From Verrucomicrobiaceae bacterium (GTDB taxonomy: Bacteria; Verrucomicrobiota; Verrucomicrobiia; Verrucomicrobiales; V1-33), in the NCBI GenBank assembly GCA_027483175.1, contig JAIXVE010000119.1, positions 1 to 53,804 of the forward strand: 53,804 nt of DNA, written 5' to 3'. The position numbers and the translations under genes are program-made. The notes under the pieces were generated by a model, which saw only the letters and a list, made by a program, of their open reading frames with translations, made no database searches and was not told the origin of the DNA. Below, one piece after another: positions 27,641 to 35,756 of this stretch (positions are counted from its first letter, which is position 1; every line of letters begins with the position of its first letter).

Positions 27641-29533
27641 TCAACGTTTGGCCATACGGAAGAATCCGCCGGGCCCGCGCAAGAAGTTCGATTTCAGGAC
27701 CCCAGACGGGTTCGCTTCTGGCAGGGTCACGTCGGTCCATTTGCGAAGGTCCTTGGACTCCTGCAGCTTCCATTCAACAGCCGACCATGCAGGCACAGAC
27801 ACGCAGATATCTCCGGAAACCGTGGGTGCCAGGTCAACGGTGGGCGGCGAGAGGTTCCCATTCCGTCCGTAGATACTGAGCGTGGCGGGCAGTTGAAAGA
27901 GACGCGCTGCGTCTTCCTCCTTTCCGGCATCGAACTGAAGGGTGAACGGGAGTTCGAGAATACCTGTCGGGTTGGCTTGCGGCGATCCGGCCGGGATCAG
28001 GATCCGGAACACCAGTACCTTCTCGGAACCCGGTTCAAAACCTCCGAGATCGTGAACCGACTTCGGATACACTAGGCGCAACGCTGCGGGTACATCCGAA
28101 AGGAACTGTACGGTCGAGCCCGCCGAAGCAGTCAGGTCACCGGAGTTGACAACACGTAGGTAGAGTGTGCCCGCATCCCCGGCCTCGACGAGCCCGTCAC
28201 CGTCACCGTGCTGGAATCCACGATCGTCAGTATCCTCGAATGTCATGCCGACGATCTCGGGACGGAAGCCAACTGGCTCCGATGTGTAGGCTTCCTGCAG
28301 GCTCGACCAGTCACTCCACAAGCCCGCCTGGTTCGTGACGCGCCAGCGCCATGCGATATAAGTTGCCGGAGCAAGCTCCGAGAGGGTGGCGCTGAAGCTG
28401 CCGTCGGCCCCAACCGGGAACGAGGCCATCGTCGTTCCGTCCCAAACGCCTGCGATGTGGCTCCACTCGACAGTCGCCCACTGAAGCGGACTACCGCCAT
28501 TGCTTCCAATCGCCCGTCCGCCAACGATGACATAATTCGCCGTGATGCGCGAGGCGGCGAACGCAATCGGCGCCATTGGCGGGAAGGCAGGCATCGTGGT
28601 GAGAAGGATGCTCCCGCGATTCGTGAACCCGCCACCCGTGGCTTCTGCTTGGTACTGGATAATGGTTCCAGCCAACACTCCGCGGAGTTCGCATGCGAAG
28701 TGGCCCCCGGCGTCGGGCATCGTCGACTGATCGTCCCAAACGCTGCCGCCGTCGAAGCTCCAGCGGATCCTCGATGATGTGACCGCGGAAGTACCCGAAT
28801 AAACGATGCGGCCCCTCAGACGCAAACCCGCCGAAGTCGTCTCGCTGGCTAGCGTCTCCACAACGGGACCTTTGTACGGGGCGGTCGCGGTAAGGGTCGC
28901 TCCATTTCCGGTTCCTGAGGAGTTCGATGCGGAGAAGTAGTAATCCACCCGGGTACCCCCGCTCAGGCCACGCATGTCAACGTTGAACTCACTTCCATTC
29001 GGGATGGCGGTCGAACTGTCCCACGGCCCACTGCCACCAATCCGGAAGTGAAAACGGGTTGCCGTCACAGTTCCGCCATTCGCACTAACTACCGCTCCTC
29101 GGAGCCGGAGCAGATCCCCAGTTGTCTGCGCAGGCAGCGTCTGGACGGACGGAGGGGTGGCCGATGCCGCAGTACGTACGGTACCGATCGCACTCCACCC
29201 CCAACCTGAAGCGTTCTTCGCCCATGCACGGTACCCGACAACCGTGTTCGGGGGAAGGTTCGCCAATGTAAACCAAAATTCATTCCCGGCTGTTCCTACA
29301 CGGGCATCAAAACTGTCGAACTGCGCCCCATTGACATACCCTACCTTCCATTCGAAGCGCCGTTCAGACACCGTGCCGTTTGGCGACGTAATGGAGGCCC
29401 GGAACCTCACGCTGGTAGAGATGATGCTGTCCGGTGCACTCAGTGCGATCACCGGAACCGCGGCGCTGACGCTGAGCTTTCCCAATATGAAATACAGGAT
29501 GATCCTGCAGAGGTGAAGAATGATTGTTTTCAT
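27641..29533 (-). CDS. Secreted multidomain (fibronectin-like) protein
   Basis: 630 residues from ATG 29533, chosen for the signal peptide (TIILHLCRIILYFILGKLSVSA). At least three repeated beta-sandwich units contain the pattern GLRLRGRIVYSGTSAV, SSRIRWSFDGGSVWDD and GTIIQYQAEA; compare LLRLRGAVVSANGGTV and RFHFRIGGSGPWDS. These are fibronectin-III-like modules. A later region (DRGFQHGDGDGLVEAGD) has a Ca-binding-like acidic loop. The C-terminus, EWKLQESKDLRKWTDV ... GFFRMAKR, is the tail common on exported proteins of Verrucomicrobiota. Adhesin or surface-display roles are typical guesses; no enzyme motif is visible. First of three same-strand exported genes. Confidence 0.75.
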   Translation of the reverse strand: MKTIILHLCRIILYFILGKLSVSAAVPVIALSAPDSIISTSVRFRASITSPNGTVSERRFEWKVGYVNGAQFDSFDARVGTAGNEFWFTLANLPPNTVVGYRAWAKNASGWGWSAIGTVRTAASATPPSVQTLPAQTTGDLLRLRGAVVSANGGTVTATRFHFRIGGSGPWDSSTAIPNGSEFNVDMRGLSGGTRVDYYFSASNSSGTGNGATLTATAPYKGPVVETLASETTSAGLRLRGRIVYSGTSAVTSSRIRWSFDGGSVWDDQSTMPDAGGHFACELRGVLAGTIIQYQAEATGGGFTNRGSILLTTMPAFPPMAPIAFAASRITANYVIVGGRAIGSNGGSPLQWATVEWSHIAGVWDGTTMASFPVGADGSFSATLSELAPATYIAWRWRVTNQAGLWSDWSSLQEAYTSEPVGFRPEIVGMTFEDTDDRGFQHGDGDGLVEAGDAGTLYLRVVNSGDLTASAGSTVQFLSDVPAALRLVYPKSVHDLGGFEPGSEKVLVFRILIPAGSPQANPTGILELPFTLQFDAGKEEDAARLFQLPATLSIYGRNGNLSPPTVDLAPTVSGDICVSVPAWSAVEWKLQESKDLRKWTDVTLPEANPSGVLKSNFLRGPGGFFRMAKR

Positions 29534-29671
29534 GTGTTTTGATGGTAGCGTGGAGCATGCCGAACTGGGCAGTCCACGAATGGAATGAGCCACGGATGGG
29601 AACTGCGTTTCATGAAAAAGACGAATGCACCAAAGAATGCGGTCGTGAGCACCCAGACGGTTCCCAGGAAC

Positions 29672-30358
29672 TCAATCAGCGGAACTCTTCGGTAGCTGTG
29701 CTGCGAGCCATGCCGCCTCGTCACCGGATGGCAGCGTCTTCGCCATCTCTACAGCCAGGGCGGCGTCTCCAAGAGTCAGGGTCAGAACTATCTGTTCGGC
29801 AGGAGACCATTCCGTACCCCGTGGCGGATTGTCGATCAACCACATCAGCCGATCCTGAGCAGCCGCAATCGTAGCAACTTGCTGTAGCGCTACTAACCTT
29901 GATTCAACTGTGTCGGGTGTGCGAACGTTGTCCCGAGCGGCACTGATGTCGGATTTCGCCAATGCAAGGAACGTCATGACGTAGAATGATTCACCTACAT
30001 GATATCCGGCCGCCGCCGCCGCATCCCGTGCCTCGTCGTGCCACCAGACCAAAGCGTCGATCGGAGCTGCGCTCGACCACTCCGCCATCGCTTGGCAAAA
30101 TTCACGTGAAGATTCCGGCGAAACACCCGACAGCACGATTCGGCTCACATTCTCACTGATATCCCGCAGGTCCGTTCCCGAAGCAGTTGAAGGGATCCCG
30201 GGCGAATACACCGGTGATCCACGCGGCCCTTCACGCCGAGTGGGGACGATGGAGTGCGTGCCGCCGTCCTCGGGGGTGCGCTGAAGCCCAATAAAAAGAG
30301 CGAAAAAAATGGTCGAAACAATTGCTGCACCAAGACGCTGACGGACGCAAGTTTTCAT
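29672..30358 (-). CDS. Membrane-anchored protein of unknown function
   Basis: 228 residues from ATG 30358. One N-terminal hydrophobic segment (LGAAIVSTIFFALFIGLQ) anchors or exports it. The rest is helical and Ala-rich, with short helical pairs such as FCQAMAEWSSAAPIDALVWW, and ATIAAAQDRLMWL plus IVLTLTLGDAALAVEMAKTL, suggesting TPR/HEAT-like packing. No family recognised. The ORF is open upstream to 30574, but that extension crosses the terminator hairpin of the CHAP gene and is unlikely to be translated. Confidence 0.6.
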   Translation of the reverse strand: MKTCVRQRLGAAIVSTIFFALFIGLQRTPEDGGTHSIVPTRREGPRGSPVYSPGIPSTASGTDLRDISENVSRIVLSGVSPESSREFCQAMAEWSSAAPIDALVWWHDEARDAAAAAGYHVGESFYVMTFLALAKSDISAARDNVRTPDTVESRLVALQQVATIAAAQDRLMWLIDNPPRGTEWSPAEQIVLTLTLGDAALAVEMAKTLPSGDEAAWLAAQLPKSSAD

Positions 30359-30392
30359 GAAAGGGAAGAGATTGCTGTTTAAAATCGCCAGC

Positions 30393-30424
30393 AGCCAGCC
30401 CGGCGCATCTCCGCCGGGCTGGCT
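30393..30424 (-). terminator. Rho-independent terminator of the CHAP gene
   Basis: AGCCAGCCCGGCG and CGCCGGGCTGGCT form a 13-bp perfect stem with a 6-base loop, 20 bases past the stop of the CHAP-domain gene. On the - strand a short T-rich stretch (GCGATTTT) follows about ten bases later. Confidence 0.8.
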
Positions 30425-30443
30425 GTGCGTGCGTGGATCTTTA

Positions 30444-32051
30444 TCAGTTGAACCGGACCGTGTAGGGGCCAACTCCAGCGCCATGCCCCCGGACCCGCAG
30501 GAAATATGTACCCGCCTCGACAACCCTGGCGATCCGGAAGTTCCGATTGCCATTGGAGTCGTCGTCGCTTGCAACGAGGGTTCCGGTCGAGTTGAGCAGA
30601 TCGCCCACGGTGTCGGTGGTCCCCAGACTCACGACATTGATCTGTCTCGGGGCATTGACCACGATGCGGAAGAAGTCAGCATCACCGACAGTTTCAATGC
30701 GACCGACACTCGGTATCCCCAGAGTAAGGAGTGTTGCGGAAATCGCAGCATTCCCGTGGTCATCACCGAGAACAACTGGGACGTCCTGTACCGGGAGGGC
30801 GCTAACAATGTAGTTGCCGCTACTGTTCTGATATCCCCTGATCCTCAGATGGTAGATTCCAGCCGGGAGGGCACTTTCAATGCGAAAGTTGCGGTTCCCA
30901 TTGAAGTCATCGTTGGTCGCGAGAACCCGTCCTGATGCATCCAGTAGCTCGCCAATGGTGTCAGTCGATCCAGATGTGCTGAGAACCACGGCTCGCAGTG
31001 TGGGCATCTGAATCCTGAAAACGTCGACATCCAGAGTATCGAGCCGCCCGGGCTGCGGCGAATCGAGCTGAAGCGGCGTGGAACCCGGCAGACCGTTCGC
31101 GTGATCATCCCGGGGCGGAAGCGGAGCCGCGGTCATTGTGAACGCCATCGGCGCAGTGTATTGTGACGCAGATCCAGAGGGGAGAACCACTCGCACTGTC
31201 CAGAAGTAAGTGCCCGAGGGCCGAGGCCCCTCGAGACTTCCGGAACTTCCCTGCACCCATGTATAACTGCTGTTCGCAGCGCCTTGGACTGTCGAGTTTA
31301 CTGGCAATGTAGCAGATGGCATCCGATTATCAGATGCATCCCAGCCCGTGCCGGGGTTCCATCCCTCCCGTCTCGTTGAAACCTGGATTCGATAGCGCGC
31401 GGCAGCAGCCGAGGTGGCCCAATCGAGCATCGCGGATGCGTGAGTGACAACGTGGGAGAGTCCCCACGGCGGCGCAGGTGTAGGTGGTGCAGGCGGAAGC
31501 GTAAAGTGGATGAAGAACTCCGTCGTACCGTCAACCCTCACGCCGGTGCGTTTGGAGAACTGCTGATCGTTGCGCCAGTTGTATTCGGCAATTGTAGCAG
31601 AACCGTCAGGCCCCACTGAGTCGACCACTCCGACATGCCCGTACCCGGAGTCCGTAAGGCTGCAATAGACTGCGTTGACAGCGGGTTTGTTGTCGATGCG
31701 CAGCCCGAGGTGTCGCGCCTTGTAGTACCACTGCCAAGCATGGCTCCAGCGCCCCGCGTTCCAAGACGCACCTTGCGGGCGACCTCCGCTCGGCGGGACC
31801 GGGCACGTGGCAATCTCGCCGCTGCGCCAGTGGTTGTGGAAGGGCACCCCGGCCTGATTCAGCCGCCATGCGGTGTAGGACGTGCACTGGCCCTCGAAGA
31901 AGGAGTACATGTCCGCCGAGTTTGGCTCAATGGACCCGCCCATGGCCGCCAAGAAGCCTTGGTCGTGTTCGCCGTAGACAGCAGGCGGCATGTGGACCGT
32001 TGCAAGCACCGCCAAGCCTTTCATTAGAATTGAATACTTCGGATTTGTCAT
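30444..32051 (-). CDS. Exported CHAP-domain amidase with FN3 and PPC repeats
   Basis: 535 residues from ATG 32051, with a signal peptide ending near VYG (residue 27). The CHAP domain (about 45-180) has the Cys-His pair C56 in EGQCTSYTAWRLNQ and H139 in GYGHVGVVDSV, with E157/N159 in IAEYNW as third residue, so it looks catalytically intact. CHAP enzymes cut peptidoglycan stem peptides or cross-bridges. A fibronectin-like unit follows (about 185-310), then two PPC-type beta domains (about 325-425 and 435-535). Both carry D-x-D and FNGNRNFRIESALPAGIYHLRIRG-like repeats. Possible roles are cell-wall remodelling or an exported lysin against other bacteria. Confidence 0.85.
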   Translation of the reverse strand: MTNPKYSILMKGLAVLATVHMPPAVYGEHDQGFLAAMGGSIEPNSADMYSFFEGQCTSYTAWRLNQAGVPFHNHWRSGEIATCPVPPSGGRPQGASWNAGRWSHAWQWYYKARHLGLRIDNKPAVNAVYCSLTDSGYGHVGVVDSVGPDGSATIAEYNWRNDQQFSKRTGVRVDGTTEFFIHFTLPPAPPTPAPPWGLSHVVTHASAMLDWATSAAAARYRIQVSTRREGWNPGTGWDASDNRMPSATLPVNSTVQGAANSSYTWVQGSSGSLEGPRPSGTYFWTVRVVLPSGSASQYTAPMAFTMTAAPLPPRDDHANGLPGSTPLQLDSPQPGRLDTLDVDVFRIQMPTLRAVVLSTSGSTDTIGELLDASGRVLATNDDFNGNRNFRIESALPAGIYHLRIRGYQNSSGNYIVSALPVQDVPVVLGDDHGNAAISATLLTLGIPSVGRIETVGDADFFRIVVNAPRQINVVSLGTTDTVGDLLNSTGTLVASDDDSNGNRNFRIARVVEAGTYFLRVRGHGAGVGPYTVRFN

Positions 32052-32158
32052 GGATCGGAGACCCGCCAAGGGGTTTGGTTGGCTGTCGGTCTCACCGTGG
32101 AATGAGCCATTAACCGCGCCTCCGTTTCACGGGTGCGGCACATTCGGAGCGAAAGGTC

Positions 32159-32249
32159 GGGAGATTGCTCGGACTGAACCTGCTCACACTCTCCTTTGGC
32201 AGCCTGTCCTTGGCGTCCACGCCCAACGCCCTCAGTCCAGCAATCTCCC
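32159..32249. repeat. Long interrupted inverted repeat
   Basis: GGGAGATTGCT (32159-32169) pairs with AGCAATCTCCC (32239-32249), and GGACTGA (32171-32177) pairs with TCAGTCC (32232-32238): 18 bp with a single bulged C, around a 54-base loop. It lies in the 440-base gap between the CHAP gene and tRNA-Arg, where I see no convincing gene. It could be a folded RNA, a MITE-like element or a cruciform. Confidence 0.65.
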
Positions 32250-32490
32250 CAGCGCCAAGTGCTCGCTCCCCAATCCCGGCGTTCCACCTTCCTCGCCGTC
32301 GCAATCGCCACAGCAATCCCCATCGTTCCCGGTCAGTCCGGGCAAAACAATTCCCGGTTTGTTCCACCTGCCTCCCGAAGGCCCTCGCCATTGCTGCCCA
32401 TCCTTCAGACAATCATACCCCGGATCACACCGCACCAGTCTCTCATCTCCTCCCTCATTGATCTCCAATGATTTGCATCATTCACAGTGG

Positions 32491-32564
32491 CGCTCCCGCA
32501 TGGATTCGAACCATGGACCCACGGCTTAGAAGGCCGTTGCTCTAATCCACTGAGCTACAGGAGC
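32491..32564 (-). tRNA. tRNA-Arg (UCU)
   Basis: A complete cloverleaf: acceptor GCTCCTG/CGGGAGC, D arm TAGCTCAGTGGATTAGAGC, anticodon stem ACGGC/GCCGT with loop CTTCTAA (anticodon UCU), and T arm with GGTTCGAATCC. CCA is not encoded. It marks the right end of the accessory region. Confidence 0.96.
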
Positions 32565-32617
32565 GTGATCGGCACTCTGAATCCCCCCGCGCCGAAGTGC
32601 AAGCGCACGCGCCATCT

Positions 32618-33775
32618 TCAGATCGGAAAACCCAGAGCCGCCCGCAGCGCCATCGCCCGACCCAGCGCCCCCTCCACCGTTTCCCCCAGCACCGTGAAAT
32701 GCCCCATCTTCCGCTTTGGCTTCGCCAGCCGCTTCCCGTAAAGATGCAGAAACGCCCCGACATCCTCCAGCACCGGCGTCCAGTCCGGATGCTTCTCCGG
32801 CGCAGGCCACAGATCTCCTAGCAGATTCACCATCACCGCCGGCGTGTGCTGCCGCGCATCCCCCGGCGCAAACCCGCACACGGTCCGCAACTGCTGCTGA
32901 AACTGACTCGTCACGCACGAATCAATCGTGTGGTGCCCGGAATTGTGCGGCCGCGGCGCGATCTCATTCACCAGAATCTCCCCAGCCGCCGTCAGAAACA
33001 TCTCCACTGCCAGCGTCCCCGTGTAATCCAGCGCATGCGCCACCGCCGCCGCCAGTTCCGTCGCCCGCGCCGCCGTCCCCGCATCAATCCTCGCCGGCGA
33101 TATCGTCACATCGAGGATGTGATCCCGATGCATGTTCTCCGCCACCGGAAACGCCGCAAACGCCCCGCTCGCCGACCGCGCCGCCACCACCGACAACTCC
33201 TTCTCGAACGTCACCCACTGCTCAACCACCCCGCGTGGCGCACCCAGCGCCGTCCACGCCGCCGCCAGATCATCGCCCGCCGTCAGCTTCTGCTGACCCT
33301 TCCCGTCATAACCAAAATCAGCCGTCTTCAGCACACACGGATACCCCAGCTTCTTCACCGCCCGTTCCAATCCCTCCGCATCCGCCACCACCTCGAACGC
33401 CGCATGCGGAATCCCCTGCTTCCTCAGAAACAGCTTCTCCCGCTCCCGGTTCTGACACGTCGCCACCGCCGCCCGCGACGGATGCAATCGCGCCCGACTC
33501 TCAATCGCATCCAGAAACGCCGCCGGGATGTTCTCAAACTCCACCGTCACCGCATCCACTTCCTTCAGAAACAACCCGCGCGCCTCTTCATCAAAATAAC
33601 TCGCGTTGATCTCCGTGTCCGCCAACTGCCCGGCCGGCGAACCATTCGGCTCATCCGTGTAAACCGCCACACGGTAACCCGCACGACGCGCCTCCACCGC
33701 CGCCATCCGCCCTAACTGCCCGCCACCCACAATGCCGAGCGTCTGCCCGGGATAAATTGCTCCTTTCCTCCTCAT
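32618..33775 (-). CDS. purK: N5-carboxyaminoimidazole ribonucleotide synthase
   Basis: Carboxylates AIR to N5-CAIR using ATP and bicarbonate, step 6a of purine synthesis. The 385-residue product is typical in length. It begins [22 protein letters not shown] (dinucleotide-like fold). The ATP-grasp motifs include [26 protein letters not shown] and [15 protein letters not shown] (metal and substrate site). It overlaps the purE stop by four bases (ATGA), so the two are translated together. Codons end mostly in G, reflecting the C-rich + strand. Confidence 0.96.
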   Translation of the reverse strand: MRRKGAIYPGQTLGIVGGGQLGRMAAVEARRAGYRVAVYTDEPNGSPAGQLADTEINASYFDEEARGLFLKEVDAVTVEFENIPAAFLDAIESRARLHPSRAAVATCQNREREKLFLRKQGIPHAAFEVVADAEGLERAVKKLGYPCVLKTADFGYDGKGQQKLTAGDDLAAAWTALGAPRGVVEQWVTFEKELSVVAARSASGAFAAFPVAENMHRDHILDVTISPARIDAGTAARATELAAAVAHALDYTGTLAVEMFLTAAGEILVNEIAPRPHNSGHHTIDSCVTSQFQQQLRTVCGFAPGDARQHTPAVMVNLLGDLWPAPEKHPDWTPVLEDVGAFLHLYGKRLAKPKRKMGHFTVLGETVEGALGRAMALRAALGFPI

Positions 33776-34338
33776 TCCGGAAGCTGCGACTGGGATTCAA
33801 GAACCTTCTCCGCCTGCAAGTCACGGAACGCAATCAGCTCCGTCGCCAGCTCGCGACTGTGCAGCGCCAGAATCGACACCGCAAACAGCGCCGCATTCAC
33901 CGCCCCGGACTTCCCGATCGCAAACGTCCCCACCGGCACGCCCCCGGGCATCTGTACAATGCTCAGCAGGCTGTCCATCCCCTTCAGCGCCTTGCTCTCC
34001 ACAGGCACCCCTAACACTGGCAAATCCGTCATGCTCGCCGTCATCCCCGGAAGATGCGCCGCACCCCCAGCCCCCGCAATGATCACCTTCAACCCGCGCT
34101 TCCGCGCCGACGTCGCATAATTCACCAGCAACTGCGGCGTCCGGTGCGCACTCACCACTTTCGTCTCGTACGGCACCCCGAAATCCGCCAGCAGCTTCGC
34201 CGCATTCTCCATCGTCTCCCAATCCGAAATGCTCCCCATGATGATCCCCACCACCGGCGGACCTTTCGGCTTAACCTTCGACTTCGAAACGGCCGCCGCC
34301 TTGGGCTTCGGCACTGGTGCACTCTTTTTGGCTGGCAT
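33772..34338 (-). CDS. purE: N5-carboxyaminoimidazole ribonucleotide mutase
   Basis: Moves the carboxyl group of N5-CAIR to give CAIR, the step after PurK. About 188 residues from ATG 34338. The first 30 residues are Lys/Pro/Ala-rich and unusual for PurE. The core has [21 protein letters not shown] with the catalytic His, and [12 protein letters not shown]. The longer frame to 34374 would add 12 residues without an obvious ribosome site. First gene of the purE-purK pair. Confidence 0.95.
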   Translation of the reverse strand: MPAKKSAPVPKPKAAAVSKSKVKPKGPPVVGIIMGSISDWETMENAAKLLADFGVPYETKVVSAHRTPQLLVNYATSARKRGLKVIIAGAGGAAHLPGMTASMTDLPVLGVPVESKALKGMDSLLSIVQMPGGVPVGTFAIGKSGAVNAALFAVSILALHSRELATELIAFRDLQAEKVLESQSQLPE

Positions 34339-34398
34339 GGTCAGAGGATTCTTGAATTGAAAAACTGCTCCCACCCCTCCGGCGGGTCATGCACCGCG

Positions 34399-35097
34399 TC
34401 AAGTGCCGCAGCCATCAGGCCGCTTCGCCGTGTAAACCGTCGCAATCCCGAAACTCAACGGCCGCGCCACCGGTTCCACAAACCCGCAACTCTCCAGCAG
34501 CGCCCCCATCGCCTTCCCCGACGGAAACTGATGAATCGATCCCGCAAGGTACTGATACGCCCCCCGCTCCCCAGTCAGCAGCCCCGCAATCAACGGCAGC
34601 ACCCGATTCAGATAAAACCCGTACAACGGCCGAATCACCGGCAGCGACGGCAGCGAGAAATCCAGAATCACCAGATGCCCGCCCGGCCTCAGCACCCGCA
34701 GCATGCTCCGCAACGCCTCCGGCCACGACGCCATGTTCCGCAACCCGAACGCCACCGTCACACAGTCAAACGTCCCATCCGCAAACGGCAGCCGCATCGC
34801 ATCCGCCACCAGCAGCGTCACCCCAGGCATCTGCCGCGCCCGTGCCCGATCCAGCATCGGCGCACAGAAATCCGCACCCGTCAGCCGAATCCCCGGCGCC
34901 ACCTTCAATATCTCCGCCGCCAGATCACCACTCCCAGTCGCCAGATCCAGCAGGGTCTCCGGCCCCAGATCCCTCACCAACCGCGCCACCTTCCGCCGCC
35001 ACAGAATATCAGTCCCAAACGACAACGCGTGGTTCGTCACCACATACCTTCCGGCAATCTTCGCAAAAGCACTCTGAACAAACTCGGGATCCTGCAT
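34399..35097 (-). CDS. ubiE: Demethylmenaquinone/ubiquinone methyltransferase
   Basis: SAM-dependent C-methylation of the quinone ring, last step of menaquinone synthesis (or in ubiquinone synthesis). 232 residues from ATG 35097; a GTG at 35118 is also possible. It shows the family order: FAKIAGRYVVTNHALSFGTDILWRR, LDLATGSGDLA (SAM loop), DFCAPMLDRAR, DAMRLPFADGTFD, VAFGLRNM and YQYLAGSIHQFP near the end. All hallmark motifs are intact. In Verrucomicrobiota the menaquinone enzyme (menG) is the likelier role. Confidence 0.93.
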   Translation of the reverse strand: MQDPEFVQSAFAKIAGRYVVTNHALSFGTDILWRRKVARLVRDLGPETLLDLATGSGDLAAEILKVAPGIRLTGADFCAPMLDRARARQMPGVTLLVADAMRLPFADGTFDCVTVAFGLRNMASWPEALRSMLRVLRPGGHLVILDFSLPSLPVIRPLYGFYLNRVLPLIAGLLTGERGAYQYLAGSIHQFPSGKAMGALLESCGFVEPVARPLSFGIATVYTAKRPDGCGT

Positions 35098-35140
35098 GAA
35101 TAAGAGAACGTCAGCCACCCCGCCACTCGGCAGGGAAAGT

Positions 35141-35225
35141 TGGTGCTCTCGAGAGGATTCGAACCTCCACAGGTCGCCCCATATGATCCTGAGTCATACG
35201 CGTCTACCAATTCCGCCACGAGAGC
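35141..35225 (-). tRNA. tRNA-Leu (CAG)
   Basis: An 85-nt class II tRNA: acceptor GCTCTCG/CGAGAGC, D arm with AATTGGTAGACGC, anticodon stem TATGA/TCATA with loop CTCAGGA (anticodon CAG), a long variable arm, and T arm GGTTCGAATCC. The 3' CCA is encoded. Confidence 0.96.
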
Positions 35226-35330
35226 ATTGCTTGCGGGGAGGTCACTAAAAGCACGGCTCCGCGCCGCAGACAACTGGAATTTCTCAAGGCTTTCTCTGTT
35301 TCCCGCTGGCACACCGGAATCCCCGATGGA

Positions 35331-35744
35331 ATGACACGTTTTTCATTCTCCATGGCTCTGTTCGCCGCCGCCTTCTACCTCCTCCTCGCCGCACTCCGCG
35401 TCGCCGCCATGGTCTTCGGCTTCGGAATGCTCCCAGGTATCTGGGTCCTCTGGCGCGCCCGACTCAAATCCCGCGCCATCCAATGGGCCGCGTGGTCCGC
35501 CGTCCTCATCGCCTTCTTCTTCCTCATGCCGACGCTCGTCGAATTCCTTCGACCCAAGCTCGGCCGCGCCAAACCCGAAGGGCTCTGGATCGCCTACGTC
35601 GCCACAGGCTTCTTCCTCGTCCTCCTCCTCCCAGAACCTCTCCGCCGCGCCCGCTTCCTCGCCTCACGCAGCGACAAAGGCCACGGCGAACGCCGCAAAC
35701 GCCGTAAACGGGTCCGCACCTCCGACTCCCCACCCGCAGAGTAA
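35331..35744 (+). CDS. Small membrane protein of unknown function
   Basis: 137 residues with three predicted membrane helices: about 7-40 (FAAAFYLLLAALRVAAMVFGF), 50-72 (AIQWAAWSAVLIAFFFLMP) and 87-103 (AYVATGFFLVLLL). The C-terminal tail is strongly basic (GERRKRRKRVRTS) and presumably cytoplasmic. No family recognised. It is convergent with the bpX operon, ending 12 bases from it. Confidence 0.6.
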   Translation: MTRFSFSMALFAAAFYLLLAALRVAAMVFGFGMLPGIWVLWRARLKSRAIQWAAWSAVLIAFFFLMPTLVEFLRPKLGRAKPEGLWIAYVATGFFLVLLLPEPLRRARFLASRSDKGHGERRKRRKRVRTSDSPPAE

Positions 35745-35756
35745 TCCCACGACCTC

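Noticed and set aside
32110-32468. Open frames of 78-179 codons on both strands in the gap before tRNA-Arg
   Set aside because: They overlap one another and the inverted repeat, are low-complexity and lack start signals.
18605-32490. Active integrative element
   Set aside because: No integrase, excisionase or matching attachment repeats were seen; the two flanking tRNA-like sequences do not share a 3' end.
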